In this document: in pieces, positions 25,086-34,797 of the stretch
How the letters are laid out: each line of letters opens with the position of its first letter
Numbering within the stretch: the first letter of the stretch is position 1
Origin: Hypomyces perniciosus
Taxonomy: Eukaryota > Ascomycota > Sordariomycetes > Hypocreales > Hypocreaceae
Length of the DNA stretch: 64,000 nucleotides
Assembly: GCA_008477525.1 (NCBI GenBank)
Contig: SPDT01000005.1
Span: forward strand, 1,736,001 to 1,800,000
Direction: 5' to 3'
Program-made: the position numbers and the translations under genes
The notes under the pieces: model-generated
What the model was told of the DNA's origin: nothing
Seen by the model: only the letters and a program-made list of their open reading frames with translations
The model's database searches: none

Positions 25086-27400
25086 TCACCAAAGCCATTT
25101 AAACATGGATCCTTTCTTTGGCACTGGCGGAACAGACACGAAGCAACAATCGTCCAACACCACGCGCTCATTATCGAGTGCCTCCCGCAGATATGGCCCA
25201 AGTACTGACATTCCTTCCAGTTCCGCAACGATACCATCTATGTCGTGTTCGTTTGGAGGCTCGCAAGCCTCATGTAATCCGACTTCTGTTGCTCCAGTTC
25301 CCGTGCATCATCGTATCTTGATTCAAACTTGGCTGTCGCAATTTGGTATTCCAAATACTCGATAGTCGTATCATTGTAGGCCACCAGGGCGTTCATGCTG
25401 AGATAGACGCCGAAGTGAGCTTGAGCTTTGATCTGTTCTTCTTCTTCCCCGATTGCCTCCAGTTGTGTTGTTGCCCGTTCCCTCTTGGAATCCACCTCCC
25501 GCTTCGCATCTCCTATGGTCTTGATCTCTCCTTCTATTGCTTCATCAAAAACCAGCTTCTGTTCTCGTTTGAACTCATAGAAGATCCTCATATGTTGCTT
25601 CCAATCGTGCTTGCAGATGTAACGAGGGAAGCCGCGCCAAATCAGCCATCTAAATGTCCAGCAACGCCGAAGGTCGGGATATCCCATAATCTCATCAGGC
25701 GCCTGGAGATCGCAACCATCATGACACGTTTTTCGAGACACCCTTATCTGGGAACCATCCTCAGCTTTCTCAATTTGACTGCAATCTGCATGTCCACAGA
25801 TGAGGCGTGGTTTCTCCAAGTCATGTCGAACAGGGACAGTAATAGAGATCTTCAAATTTTCCAACTTGTCCGAGAGGTTCTTGTCCGTGACGTCAAGTTC
25901 GGCTAGACGCTTGTTGAAGTCTTCTATGTCTTGTTGGGACCTTTTCATTTCCGTCGAAAACTGTGTCGAGGGCTTGATCATTCCCTCTAGGATGCCTCGA
26001 GTTCTCCTCAAGCTGAGTGTCTTCTGTACCTGGTGCGCGGGGAGCTTTATGACTGCCGTGATGAGGCGGTGGGCTTCATCTGCCGATTTTCTCCATACTT
26101 CGTCGTGATGGCCTTGTTTGTAAAGCTGCTCGCCGCCCTGCTTGTATGCTGCGGCGAATCTGAAGCCTTCCGAGTCAAAGAAGTATTGGTTAGAGTTGCC
26201 AAGGACAATGGGCGCGTCCAGCTCTTTGATCACCCTTTTTAATTGGTCTTCGGTATCTCCAACTGTGAAGTTGGTTGAATGAGCGTTAGTATATCCAAAG
26301 AGAATGTTCTGGGATGTGTCCTTGTGTAGGTGGCTGAGTAGCTCTGTCATGCAGAACCTGAAGAACACAGTGAGGCGTGTTACGTTTGGCGGCAGTAGGA
26401 AGAGAACAGCGTGAAGTTTATCAATGCTCTCCAGAGTTCTAAGGATGTTAGTTACATTCTCATAATCCTGACGGATACCCCTTGTGTCGCCGATGCCAGG
26501 AGTATCAATGAAGCGTATGTTTTTGCCGTCAATATAGAAGTCGAAAATCACGCTTCTTCCTGTTGCCGATTGGCCATTGTTGGAACTGTTTTCGAACTCT
26601 GATCTTCGTTGACTCGCTATCTTGAAGGATTTCGATTTGTCGCCTACTTGCCCATGATATTTGAATGAGAATGGAATGGTATAGTGCAGAGGTCCAGTGT
26701 CAGTCAGAACATCGTCCAAGGTTTCGAAAACCAAGTAATTGGCAAAGGAATTAATGAAAGTCGATTTTCCAACCCCAGTCTCCCCTAGGATCAGAATATT
26801 ATATACGTCAAATGCCTCCAATTCATTGAGCAGTCATCTTAAATAGAGGAAATCATGCTTGACGAATTGAGAACTGTGGACGTCCCTGTTACACTTGAAA
26901 ATAGCCGAGTAGTAGTGATACCGTGAACAGCGACAATAGATGTAATTGTCGGTAACTCTATAGAAAGCTGGCCTTTTACAGGTAGGACATATCCATTAGC
27001 AGCTGCCTCTATTAAAACAGGCGGCCCCTGGGCATGGAATCCTCATCAATCGTCTACCAGGAGGCGGCAAAATAGTCCGAGAACGATCGAGTTCTGCATC
27101 ATCGTCACACTTGATGATGCGACTCTCTGCTAGCCACCTCATATCCTCAACAATGTTCTTGACAATAACTTTGCCTCCCCGGCGCTGCTGTATGTGAGGG
27201 TTCTCAAGATCGCGGGGTGTGGGCAGATCGTAGTCGACAACGAAAACGCGGCGTCTACAGTCATAGGTTTTGAGGAGCTCGATGAGTTTCAGTCGATGTT
27301 CCTCCCAGTCATGATGACTCCTTGCTGCGTCATTGAAGTGAAGGACGAAGAGATCCTCGGTCTCGTTGCCACTGCTCATTTGTGGGACTTGGATCGCCAT
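25086..27400 (-). pseudogene. Broken AIG1-like P-loop GTPase gene (two in-frame stops, one frameshift)
   Basis: A single minus-strand frame can be followed for about 2.3 kb. From the ATG at 27400 it reads DLFVLHFNDAARSHHDWEE and FVVDYDLPTPRDLENP, reaches PCPGAACFNRGSC and hits TAA at 26996-26998. The same frame continues in coding style (CPTCKRPAFYR, IYCRC, zinc-ribbon-like) to a TGA at 26834-26836, then enters the GTPase: GETGVGKST P-loop, DTPGIGDTRG, and a long helical region. Near 25238-25255 the frame is lost; frame -1 continues NEHDIDGIVAELEGMSVLG to a stop at 25086. I recall fungal proteins in which this zinc region and the GTPase form one polypeptide, so the lesions look like decay, not gene boundaries. 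Both stops fit single C-to-T changes (CAA to TAA, CGA to TGA). A residual 527-codon GTPase frame could still be expressed, but it has no ATG before the P-loop. Confidence 0.78.
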
Positions 27401-28029
27401 AATTGAGCTTATCGAGACGCCTCGGCCAATCGCCAGTCAATCCATCCATAGCCCGGAAGAGTCTATGCTTCTCAATCCCATCAAGATCATCAGTGTTACT
27501 GCCAAGAGCCGTACATAGCAGTTGGAAACAGCACCAGTGAAACGGGAAAACAGTTTCGTAACAGGAAAGATGCCTATCTTGAAATTCCAAATCAACTTCC
27601 CTGTCAACTTCCACTCTTCCAGAGTGCGTATATTGTCCAGGACCGGATATGAAGCCCCTATAACCGTTAGTCTAAGCCGGAGGACAACGTGAAGAATAGG
27701 GGAGGGTAGAGCAGATGGGTATGGGAAAAGCCTGACACTTACAACTCCGCTTCAAAGTCATCGCATAAGACATGAACAGTGCGCATCCATTCCATGTCTG
27801 TCTGGCTCAGGATTTCTGGGTCGTAGGAATACTCTTCGTCCTCATCCTCGCTTCCGAGTGGCTCTTTTTCATCCGCATCTGAGTCCCCCTCACAATGCGC
27901 ACACGGTTCTGGGTTCGCCGCATCGTGTCGACGAAGGAATTGTGCCGTACGAGGCTTACGAGAGATGCTGGACTCTGCTCCAAAAGGCCCTCCACAGATT
28001 GCACAGTAGCAGTCCCATGGTCCCAACAT
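27330..28029 (-). CDS. F-box-associated-type fungal protein, probably C-terminally truncated
   Basis: Exons 27743-28029 and 27330-27657 with an 85-nt intron (GTAAGT...GGTTATAG) give about 204 aa. The start is the ATG at 28029 (MLGPWDCYCAICGGPF); the frame further upstream has only a TTG. Visible: an N-terminal CX2C (CYCAICGG), a second pair (CAHCEG), an acidic stretch, then FISGPGQYTHSGRVEVDRE and FPFHWCCFQLLC. This order resembles a fungal family of about 500-600 aa that usually continues into an F-box or further domains. Here the frame ends soon after LDKLNYGDP, and its last 71 nt overlap the first codons of the broken GTPase gene in another frame. I infer a truncated relic or a gene whose 3' part was replaced. 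Function unknown. Confidence 0.5.
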
Positions 28030-28519
28030 TTCTATCAAGTGTCATTGAAGATTGAAGACCTGGAGTATGAAGAATTCATAACGCGTCACTACTCGTGCGG
28101 CCCAAGGCTACATATTTATATTCTAGCTGTCATTCCGTGTTTCCGGGGAGAATTGCTGACTGACTTTTACCATTTATGGACAAATAACCATAAAATAACC
28201 ATAAATACACAAACCGTATAGTAGAACTAACTTATTTAAGGAATAGCTTACATGCATACTCAAAATAAGGTAGTATCGGAAAGACGGTGCGCATATATCA
28301 CCATGGGCGGCAAAGCATTGAAAGGGAGAACTTGAGAGGGAATAATTGCGTCAAAGATATGCAATCAAGGTCACGATCGATCCAGTAATGTGAGATGAAA
28401 TGTCAGAAAAAAAAAATCCAAGCATGCAGAGATTTTCCATTGTCCCACTCACGTTTTAAGCCCAGAACCATCTGGTCAAACATATCATATCGTACAAGCA
28501 TAGGTATTTCGGATCCAGA
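28030..28519. other. Intergenic region
   Basis: About 490 nt of A/T-rich sequence between the Zn2Cys6 gene 3' end and the truncated gene. No gene is seen. Confidence 0.5.
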
Positions 28520-31240
28520 TTACTGCTGCCGATTCATCATCCCCCCGCCAAGCCCCTGTTCTGGAGACGACTGATCCCCAGAGCCATATATGAAGCTTTG
28601 ATCGGTTCCCCAGTTTGCCAATTGTGTATAATTTTCGAAGGCTCCCTGTTTGACATGTTAGTTGATGGTCAGTTGCATAGTAGAGCGAGTTAGAATTGCT
28701 GGCTTACCCAGTCGAAGTTGGATCCCAGGTCTCCGGATCCGCCTGGGGCGCCGAGGTTCGCAAACACGGAAAAGGGAGAAGGAGCTCCGCCAGCATTGAA
28801 ACCATCAAGCTGCAATTCAACACCGCTTGAGGCAGAGAAGCTAAAGTCCATGTTTATGAAAGCACCGTTGTTAGGAACAGAAAACAGATTCATGTCTGGA
28901 CTGTCGACGCTGTTTATGCTGGATGAGGAGCCGAGACCCTGGGACACCGGGGGGGGTTGATCCATTGCTGAGAGAGTTGCTGAGGTCGACAGCGAAGCGG
29001 TTCGAGATGCGTCTGGGTCTCCACAGCTGCCTTTGGGGTCCTTGATCTTCCCCAACATAATTTCGATGACCTTGGCGGCCTTGAATGCATCTATAGAGGT
29101 GTTTGCTAGACTAGCCCAGATTTGATGGGCAGTTTCAAGAGCCCCGATCATTTTGCTCCGCTGTTCTGGAGTCCATAAGAATGCACCTTCATCGGAGCAT
29201 GGCGCCGATTGAGCTGCAATGTCGTCGTAGTGGAGATCCAGGATGAGTAACATGGCGGGTAAGATGAAGTCTTTCGTCGCAATTGACTTGATGAACCACC
29301 CCACAGAACGTAACCTCCCGTTTCCTTGGGATTCCCGGTGAAGCTTAGCTAGATGATCCATAGCCTGCAGGGACGCCTCAATCGCACTGCGTCGCGAAAA
29401 GGCGTATCTCGGGTTTTGCCTCGCCCTGGTTATGTATTTGCGGTGTAACAAGCAGAGCAGCTTCTGGTACAGAATGTCAATGTTATACCGGGAGATTATC
29501 AACGTCACCGGATCATGAGATCCTTCTAATGTGCCAAGCTTCAAATGGGGAGGTAGTTCCTGCATCACCTGGCGGAGCTTCGCATCGAATCGAATAACCT
29601 CGTCATAGGGGATGCCTTTGCCGACTTTGTTGTTGGCCTGAAGGATGTTGCCTAGCTCATTGCACAACCTTGCCTTTACGATCAGGTACGATACTGGTGT
29701 TGCCTCTGATGCAGGTCGGGATGGAGGTAGCTCTTTAGTATCAGGGTTGAATTCTTCATCAAAGAGATTGGTTGGTAACTGTGTGTCGCAATCATGCTCG
29801 TATATCATGCTAGGTAATGATACCTGATGCGAAAAGACCACGTCTGACATACGAACTAGTGCCCATGTCCTTCGCCGCATTTCCTACCAAACTGTCAGCT
29901 TTTTTGATCCTTTAAAAAGAAGCCATGTCATTGTGCCGGGTTGCTTACTGCCTGAAAGGGGGTGAGCGAGGGGAACCACTTGGCGTCGCGGTGATATCCC
30001 ATTCGGATGGCAATTCTTGTGATGAGCGAGATAATCAGCCACAAACCAAGATCGGCGTCCCATTGAGACGAATACTCGCCAAAGACATAGAGGATCATAG
30101 TCTCGACGGTATGCTCCACTGGCTTTGTGTAGTCTGCCTTGATGAGACACTGAACTGTTCGCAGCCGATACTCGTTTGCCATTTCCAGAGTCCGGCCCCT
30201 CCACTCTGCGGGCTCATCCCCGACTTTGTGATAACTCAACATTGAGAGGCAAAGAATTGAGTAGAGCAACCCCAACCACATGACGGGGGTCTTTGAAGGG
30301 TCTTCCCAGTGAGTTTTCAGCTGTTGGAAAAAAGATGGGCCGTGAATAATGCAGACGGCGTTATCCATGGAATTGAAGTACCGACTACATAGGGTAATAA
30401 TGCTTGATTTCGGAGGGAGTTCCGCGCGCAGTTCGATCTCTGAGGCAGGAAGGGCGCCGAGCAGTAGTGTAAGTCCTTCGCGCGCAGTCACCGGTTTTGA
30501 CGACCTGACACGCTCGTAACCGCTCTCCAGCTCCTTCTTGTGAGACATAAAGTAGTTTTTTACCTCGGAAATGTCTGAGAGAAGCGTATGCCAGTGTTCC
30601 TGGCCAATATACATCGACTTGCCCTTGTCGACATCGACTTTCAGAACCCCCAGAGACGTGGCCAGTCCGTCCTCAATGTCGCTGTCATCCTCAGCCATCA
30701 TGGTTCCATCATCACAGCCCACCTTGGCCGACGAACCGCTGTCGGTTGTTGACTGCGACATAGAGGCACGGGCTGCCACCGCGGCAGAGGCGGGATCGAT
30801 GTTGGCTCCGCCATGCATCAAGGACAAGACAAGGCCTTCCAGTCGGTCGATGCGGTTCTGCATATCATCTGGGCTGGCATCCGCCAGGTTTTGGCCCTTC
30901 TTGCGACCAACAGGCGCGGCATAGGAGCACGATGAGGTGTCCATACCATCCCGCTTCGTACAATTGCTGCATGGGTGATTTCTATCGCATTTCCTATACC
31001 GTGTCAGCAGAGAAGTTTGTAGGAGATGATTTCTCGTCTTCAGTCCTTACAATCTAGTGGCATGTTAGCAAAACTGCAATTCTCTTCAGGGACAGTTGGG
31101 GGATGCAAGCATACTTACTTTCTTGTTCTGCAAGGGTAACAACTCAGCGGGACCCTATTTCTTTTCCTAACAACCCGAAAGTTCTCTTCAGGGGAGCGAG
31201 CCCCGATGGAAGAATTGGTCGATGGAGGAGTGGGGGTCAT
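28520..31240 (-). CDS. Zn2Cys6 transcription factor with a 3-nt exon in the zinc cluster
   Basis: Exons 31119-31240, 31051-31053, 29949-30993, 28708-29883 and 28520-28645 give 823 aa. The Zn2Cys6 cluster spans the first three exons: exon 1 ends CYPCRTRK, exon 2 is only ATT, and exon 3 begins KCDRNHPCSNCTKRD. With the 3-nt exon the spacing is the canonical CX2CX6CX5CX2C (CRTRKLKC); skipping it leaves CX5C. Flanking introns are 65 nt (GTAAGT, branch GCTAAC, CTAG) and 57 nt (GTAAGG, branch GCTGAC, ATAG). A short linker coiled coil follows (NRIDRLEGLVLSLM), then the fungal-specific regulatory domain (MDNAVCIIHGPSFFQQL through IAIRMGYHRDAKWF|EMRRRTW) and a Ser/Gly/Phe-rich C-terminal tail ending in MMNRQQ. 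It is a nuclear DNA-binding regulator. Targets cannot be inferred; there is no adjacent metabolic cluster. Confidence 0.92.
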
Positions 31241-33256
31241 TGCGATGGGATGAGGGGTTATAATATCACACTGGGAAATATCGACTTTGAGGCGTCTCGG
31301 AGTTAAGGATCGAGTCGATGTGCGTTGTCAGCCGGCGTCACAAGCGGCGTCTCGTTTTGGGTCGATGTAGCGCATATATTAGAGCTCAAAAGAGCTTTTG
31401 CGGCATTCAGAAATGCGCCTTTGAATCTCGGTGTTGTGAACTGTAGAGTCGGCCAGTCCAATCGTGCTGTTTCTGCACCTTGGTGGTGATGGAAGTGAGA
31501 CGATGCGTCCGTCCCACGCCTGGCTAGTCGCTTATCGATCCGGCGCCACCTAGAATATGCCGGTTCGGGTTTTGGGCAACGAAGACTATCTCGCACACCA
31601 CCTCACTTAAGGCCGTATAAAGCGTGGGAGAATTCGACACGCAAGATCGCAAGGCATGCGGCGGGAACCCGCAAACTGGAGGTCGCAGGTTGGGATTGGA
31701 GGCAGCGAAGGGCTGGGCAAGGCGTCAGATGAGCTGCGGGGAAAGACGAAGGGCAGAGGTGATTTAATGCTGGTCGTCCTGGAGGGCTCTACTGAGCAAA
31801 TGAACAGGGCAAATGTCATGAAAGAGAGAAAAAAATTAGGCGAAGCGGCGACATTTGAATCTGAGGTCAGCTTTATTAACCGCCTGCTACGAAGGAGAGG
31901 TACTCCGTACCTAGTATTAATAAGGTCCCCTCCGAGGGAGAGAATTGTCGGTGGGGGGGAGGCCGATGCGACAGCTGGGAAAACTGGGCGAGTCGTCGCA
32001 CAGTGTCGGACGAGTTAGAAGTCCGCGGACGGCACTAGAAAGTATCCATACCTTGTACTCACCTTAACAGTAGCAGTAGCAGTAGCAGCAGTAGTAGTAT
32101 AGTACGAGTAGTTGTCAATAGTTGGCGCGCGACGAATCCTTACAGCCTTTGGTGCTATCTAGCTATGTTTCATCAGTACTCCACAACAGTTGAAGCTTCT
32201 TTCACGTCCCGACCAGCACCGGCGATACCATGATATTTCATGACATCTTACACATATATGCACTCGGCCCAATTCTTGCAAAAAGACTCTGCGGTTTGTC
32301 AGGTACCTACGAGTGGTTCCTAGTAGTAGTAGCTCGAACGGCAAGTATCTGTACTGTCGGCCGCTGCTGGTCGGTCCTATGGAGACCCTAAACCGGTACA
32401 CACCAATAATAAGCGCTGGGACACGGCAAAGATAAGGCAACAGCGTTTGCGTACATAGGTAGAACGGCCCTCGCTGTGACTCATCTCTCCATTCACATGC
32501 AGCTTGCATGCGTTCGCTTACTATTAGAGTTCCGGCTCCTTTCGAGATACTACTAATACTCCGTACGGAGTAGACAACAACCATTTGTAATCATCTGGCA
32601 GTGGAGAGGTTAGTGCATTATCTATCGCTAAAGGCAAGTTGATGTCTCTCTAAGAATAAGTCGTAAACACTTGGGAATTGTTCGTCTGTAGGATATTATT
32701 TTTGAGAAATCTCAGCCCTTTCTTTATTCCTCAGTGCAGTTAAGATACCCTGGGGTGAATTTGGTGAGGGAATCTAAAACAACACCCAAGACTTGAAGCG
32801 TTCACCGAAGGTCTCTTGGATGTTCAAGGTTCTCTATTTTCCCATTGTCCTATTTGCCCAGCTATTTGCGCGGGTACTTACCTGTTGCTGACCAACCCAA
32901 TTGCACAACTCGTGCATTCAATCACTCACAACCCATGGCTCGTACTTCAGTCCTATAGCGTCGATTTGTCTCATGTTTCAACTCAACTCTTGTTCGCATC
33001 AACATCTACACTTGCCATTGCACACTTGCCCGAGCATTCCTCCTCTGTCCCATGTACATGTTGCTCGTGGCATTGGCCTAGCCCGCATGCACACCACATC
33101 GCCTAATGATTAGCTTGTCCTACTCTCGCCACCAATTGCGCAGTTTCATGATATCATGATATCGTGGTATAAAAAATTGCGACGACTGCGCAATGTATCC
33201 TGGGTCGCCATTGGTTGGAAAGGGTGATGGCGGTCGAACACCGCGAAGTCTGCCCC
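31241..33256. other. Long intergenic region between the Zn2Cys6 gene and the glutaredoxin gene
   Basis: About 2.0 kb with no convincing gene. It holds a TACTCCGTA copy at 31901, a perfect 16-bp palindrome TACTCCGTACGGAGTA at 32557-32572, an AGT/AGC trinucleotide tract (32067-32099) and a repeated ATATCATG near 33150-33170. The first 300 nt are the likely promoter of the Zn2Cys6 gene. Confidence 0.5.
32067..32099. repeat. Imperfect (AGC/AGT)n trinucleotide tract
   Basis: About eleven units of AGT or AGC in tandem, running into TAGTATAGTACG. It is intergenic, about 860 nt upstream of the next gene start on the right. Confidence 0.85.
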
Positions 33257-34092
33257 TCATGCCGCAGCAGCATCATTGTTGACGCTGTATGGCTTAAAGA
33301 AGTCTGCGTCATTGCCGAGTTCTTCCTTGACCTGTGATCCTGTCAGCTATATGGACGGACATAATGCATTTCCAGGGGGTCACCACTCACAATGTCCAAA
33401 CCACCAACAAGTTCGCCACTGACCCAGAGCTGAGGGTAGGTTGGCCACTCCGCGAACTCTTTCAGCCCTTGTCTGACATCGTCGTCGGCAAGGATATTAA
33501 AGAACCCGTATTTAACGGAGTTGTCCCGCAAAATGCCAACCAGTTGCCGTGAGAAACCACATTGCGGAGAGCTGGGGGTGCCTTTCATGAACAGCATAAC
33601 AGGGGCTGCCTTGACCAAATCACCGAGGCGCTTGAACAATTCTTCCTTCTGCTTCGCTGGATCAACAGCGGCCGAGTCCTCCTTGGGCACCTCGCCATCC
33701 TGGCCTATTCCGTTGAGTGCGCCAGCAGATGATGCCGCGCTTCCATCCTTGTTGGCGTGAGTCTCGATCGCTGTCCGCACCTTCACCGCGCTGCTGCCGC
33801 TGACGGTCTCGACGACCTGGCCGTTTCTTAACAACACCAGGTAGGGCACCGCTGTCACGTCGTAGGCCTCGCTGATATCACTGAGATCCTCGGCATTGAT
33901 GGACACCCACTTCGTGTTTAAAGGCTGGGTGACGGGATATTCGGAGGCCAGCGTCGCGAGGACGGTATTCATCTGTGTACAGGGCGCTGCCCATGGCGCA
34001 TGGAAGGAGACGATCAGGAGCGTCGTTGGAGGTAGAGAGGCCAGTAACTGCTCCCACTGCCCAACAGTCGTCACATCGGTTATCGTCGACAT
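33257..34092 (-). CDS. grx4: Grx3/Grx4-type monothiol glutaredoxin
   Basis: Exons 33391-34092 and 33257-33331 with a 59-nt phase-0 intron (GTGAGT...TCACAG) give 258 aa. Residues 1-115 form a thioredoxin-like domain with APWAAPC at the place of the active site. A Ser/Ala-rich linker follows, then a glutaredoxin domain with the monothiol CGFS motif (SSPQCGFSRQLV) and WPTYPQLWVSGELVGGLDI, finished by exon 2 (VKEELGNDADFF). This Trx-Grx layout is that of the cytosolic/nuclear multidomain glutaredoxins, which bind a [2Fe-2S] cluster with glutathione and inform iron-responsive regulators. The start is set at the ATG at 34092, next to the start of the Trx domain. An upstream in-frame extension to 34257 adds 55 residues of low-complexity sequence and is unlikely. 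Confidence 0.93.
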
Positions 34093-34797
34093 TTTGTGGT
34101 TCGGTTTGTTGCGTGTTGGATTAGATATGATGGATGTCTCATAGGCCGAATCGGCGAGCGCAAGTCGTACGTCGGTTGCGGATTGATAATCTGTTGGCGG
34201 GGCTATTATTTTTTGACATGCGCCAGCGTCTGTTGGTGAGGGACCATCTTGCGTCATTTTGGCTAGGGATGTACTTCGTCCCTCTTAACAAGTACATGGC
34301 CAGGTACAAGGCGCTCGCAGCCGTGGTTGACCCGATAGCTGCAAAAACACTGCCACCCCTAATAGGGGGGGTTCGCTCTCCACATGTTACAGTACGCTAT
34401 GCACCTAAGCAGAGGTCGAACCCCCCGCCCCGTCAGTCGACACGCAACGCCAACGTGTGTGTTCGGAGATCATGGATTAGCTTGCCAGCTTGGCTCCTGA
34501 TTCTGCCACGAAGCCCTTTCGTGCCTGAAATTTGCACCCGAAAACAAGGACAAACCCCTCAATAGCTGGTGCTATATAGGCAGGGAGTTGTCAAACCCAG
34601 TTCGGTTCTTGTCTGGAATTCCCCTGCCATTCCTATCTCTTCTTTCTTGAGGCCTCCTGAGCCGTACATCGATTGTGTGGAGCTCCGTAGTCTCGGGAAG
34701 CAACTGCTCCCCTCTCCCCGGCCTTTACCTCTCGCTCTCTCGCTCTCTCACTCTCTCCATCTCCCTCTCACAACCGAACCTCGAACTTTTGGCCAAC
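34093..34797. other. Divergent promoter region between grx4 and abp1
   Basis: About 700 nt between divergent starts. The abp1 leader has a C/T-rich microsatellite-like run (CTCGCTCTCT type, about 34731-34775). No gene is visible. Confidence 0.55.

Noticed and set aside
25343..25906. 187-codon plus-strand frame
   Set aside because: It is antisense to the GTPase pseudogene and shows only the Phe/Leu-rich composition expected of a complement.
30994..31118. Single 125-nt intron in the Zn2Cys6 gene instead of two introns and a 3-nt exon
   Set aside because: It leaves CX5C in the zinc cluster, although it keeps the frame; the internal CTAG/ATT/GTAAGG with two branch points explains the data better.
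24675..31240. A biosynthetic or heterokaryon-incompatibility gene cluster
   Set aside because: There is a regulator and a GTPase relic but no enzymes, HET domain or NACHT/NB-ARC protein nearby.
34093..34257. N-terminal extension of the glutaredoxin (possible organelle targeting)
   Set aside because: The 55 extra residues include acidic ones and lack a clear amphipathic presequence; the ATG at 34092 directly precedes the Trx domain as in homologues.
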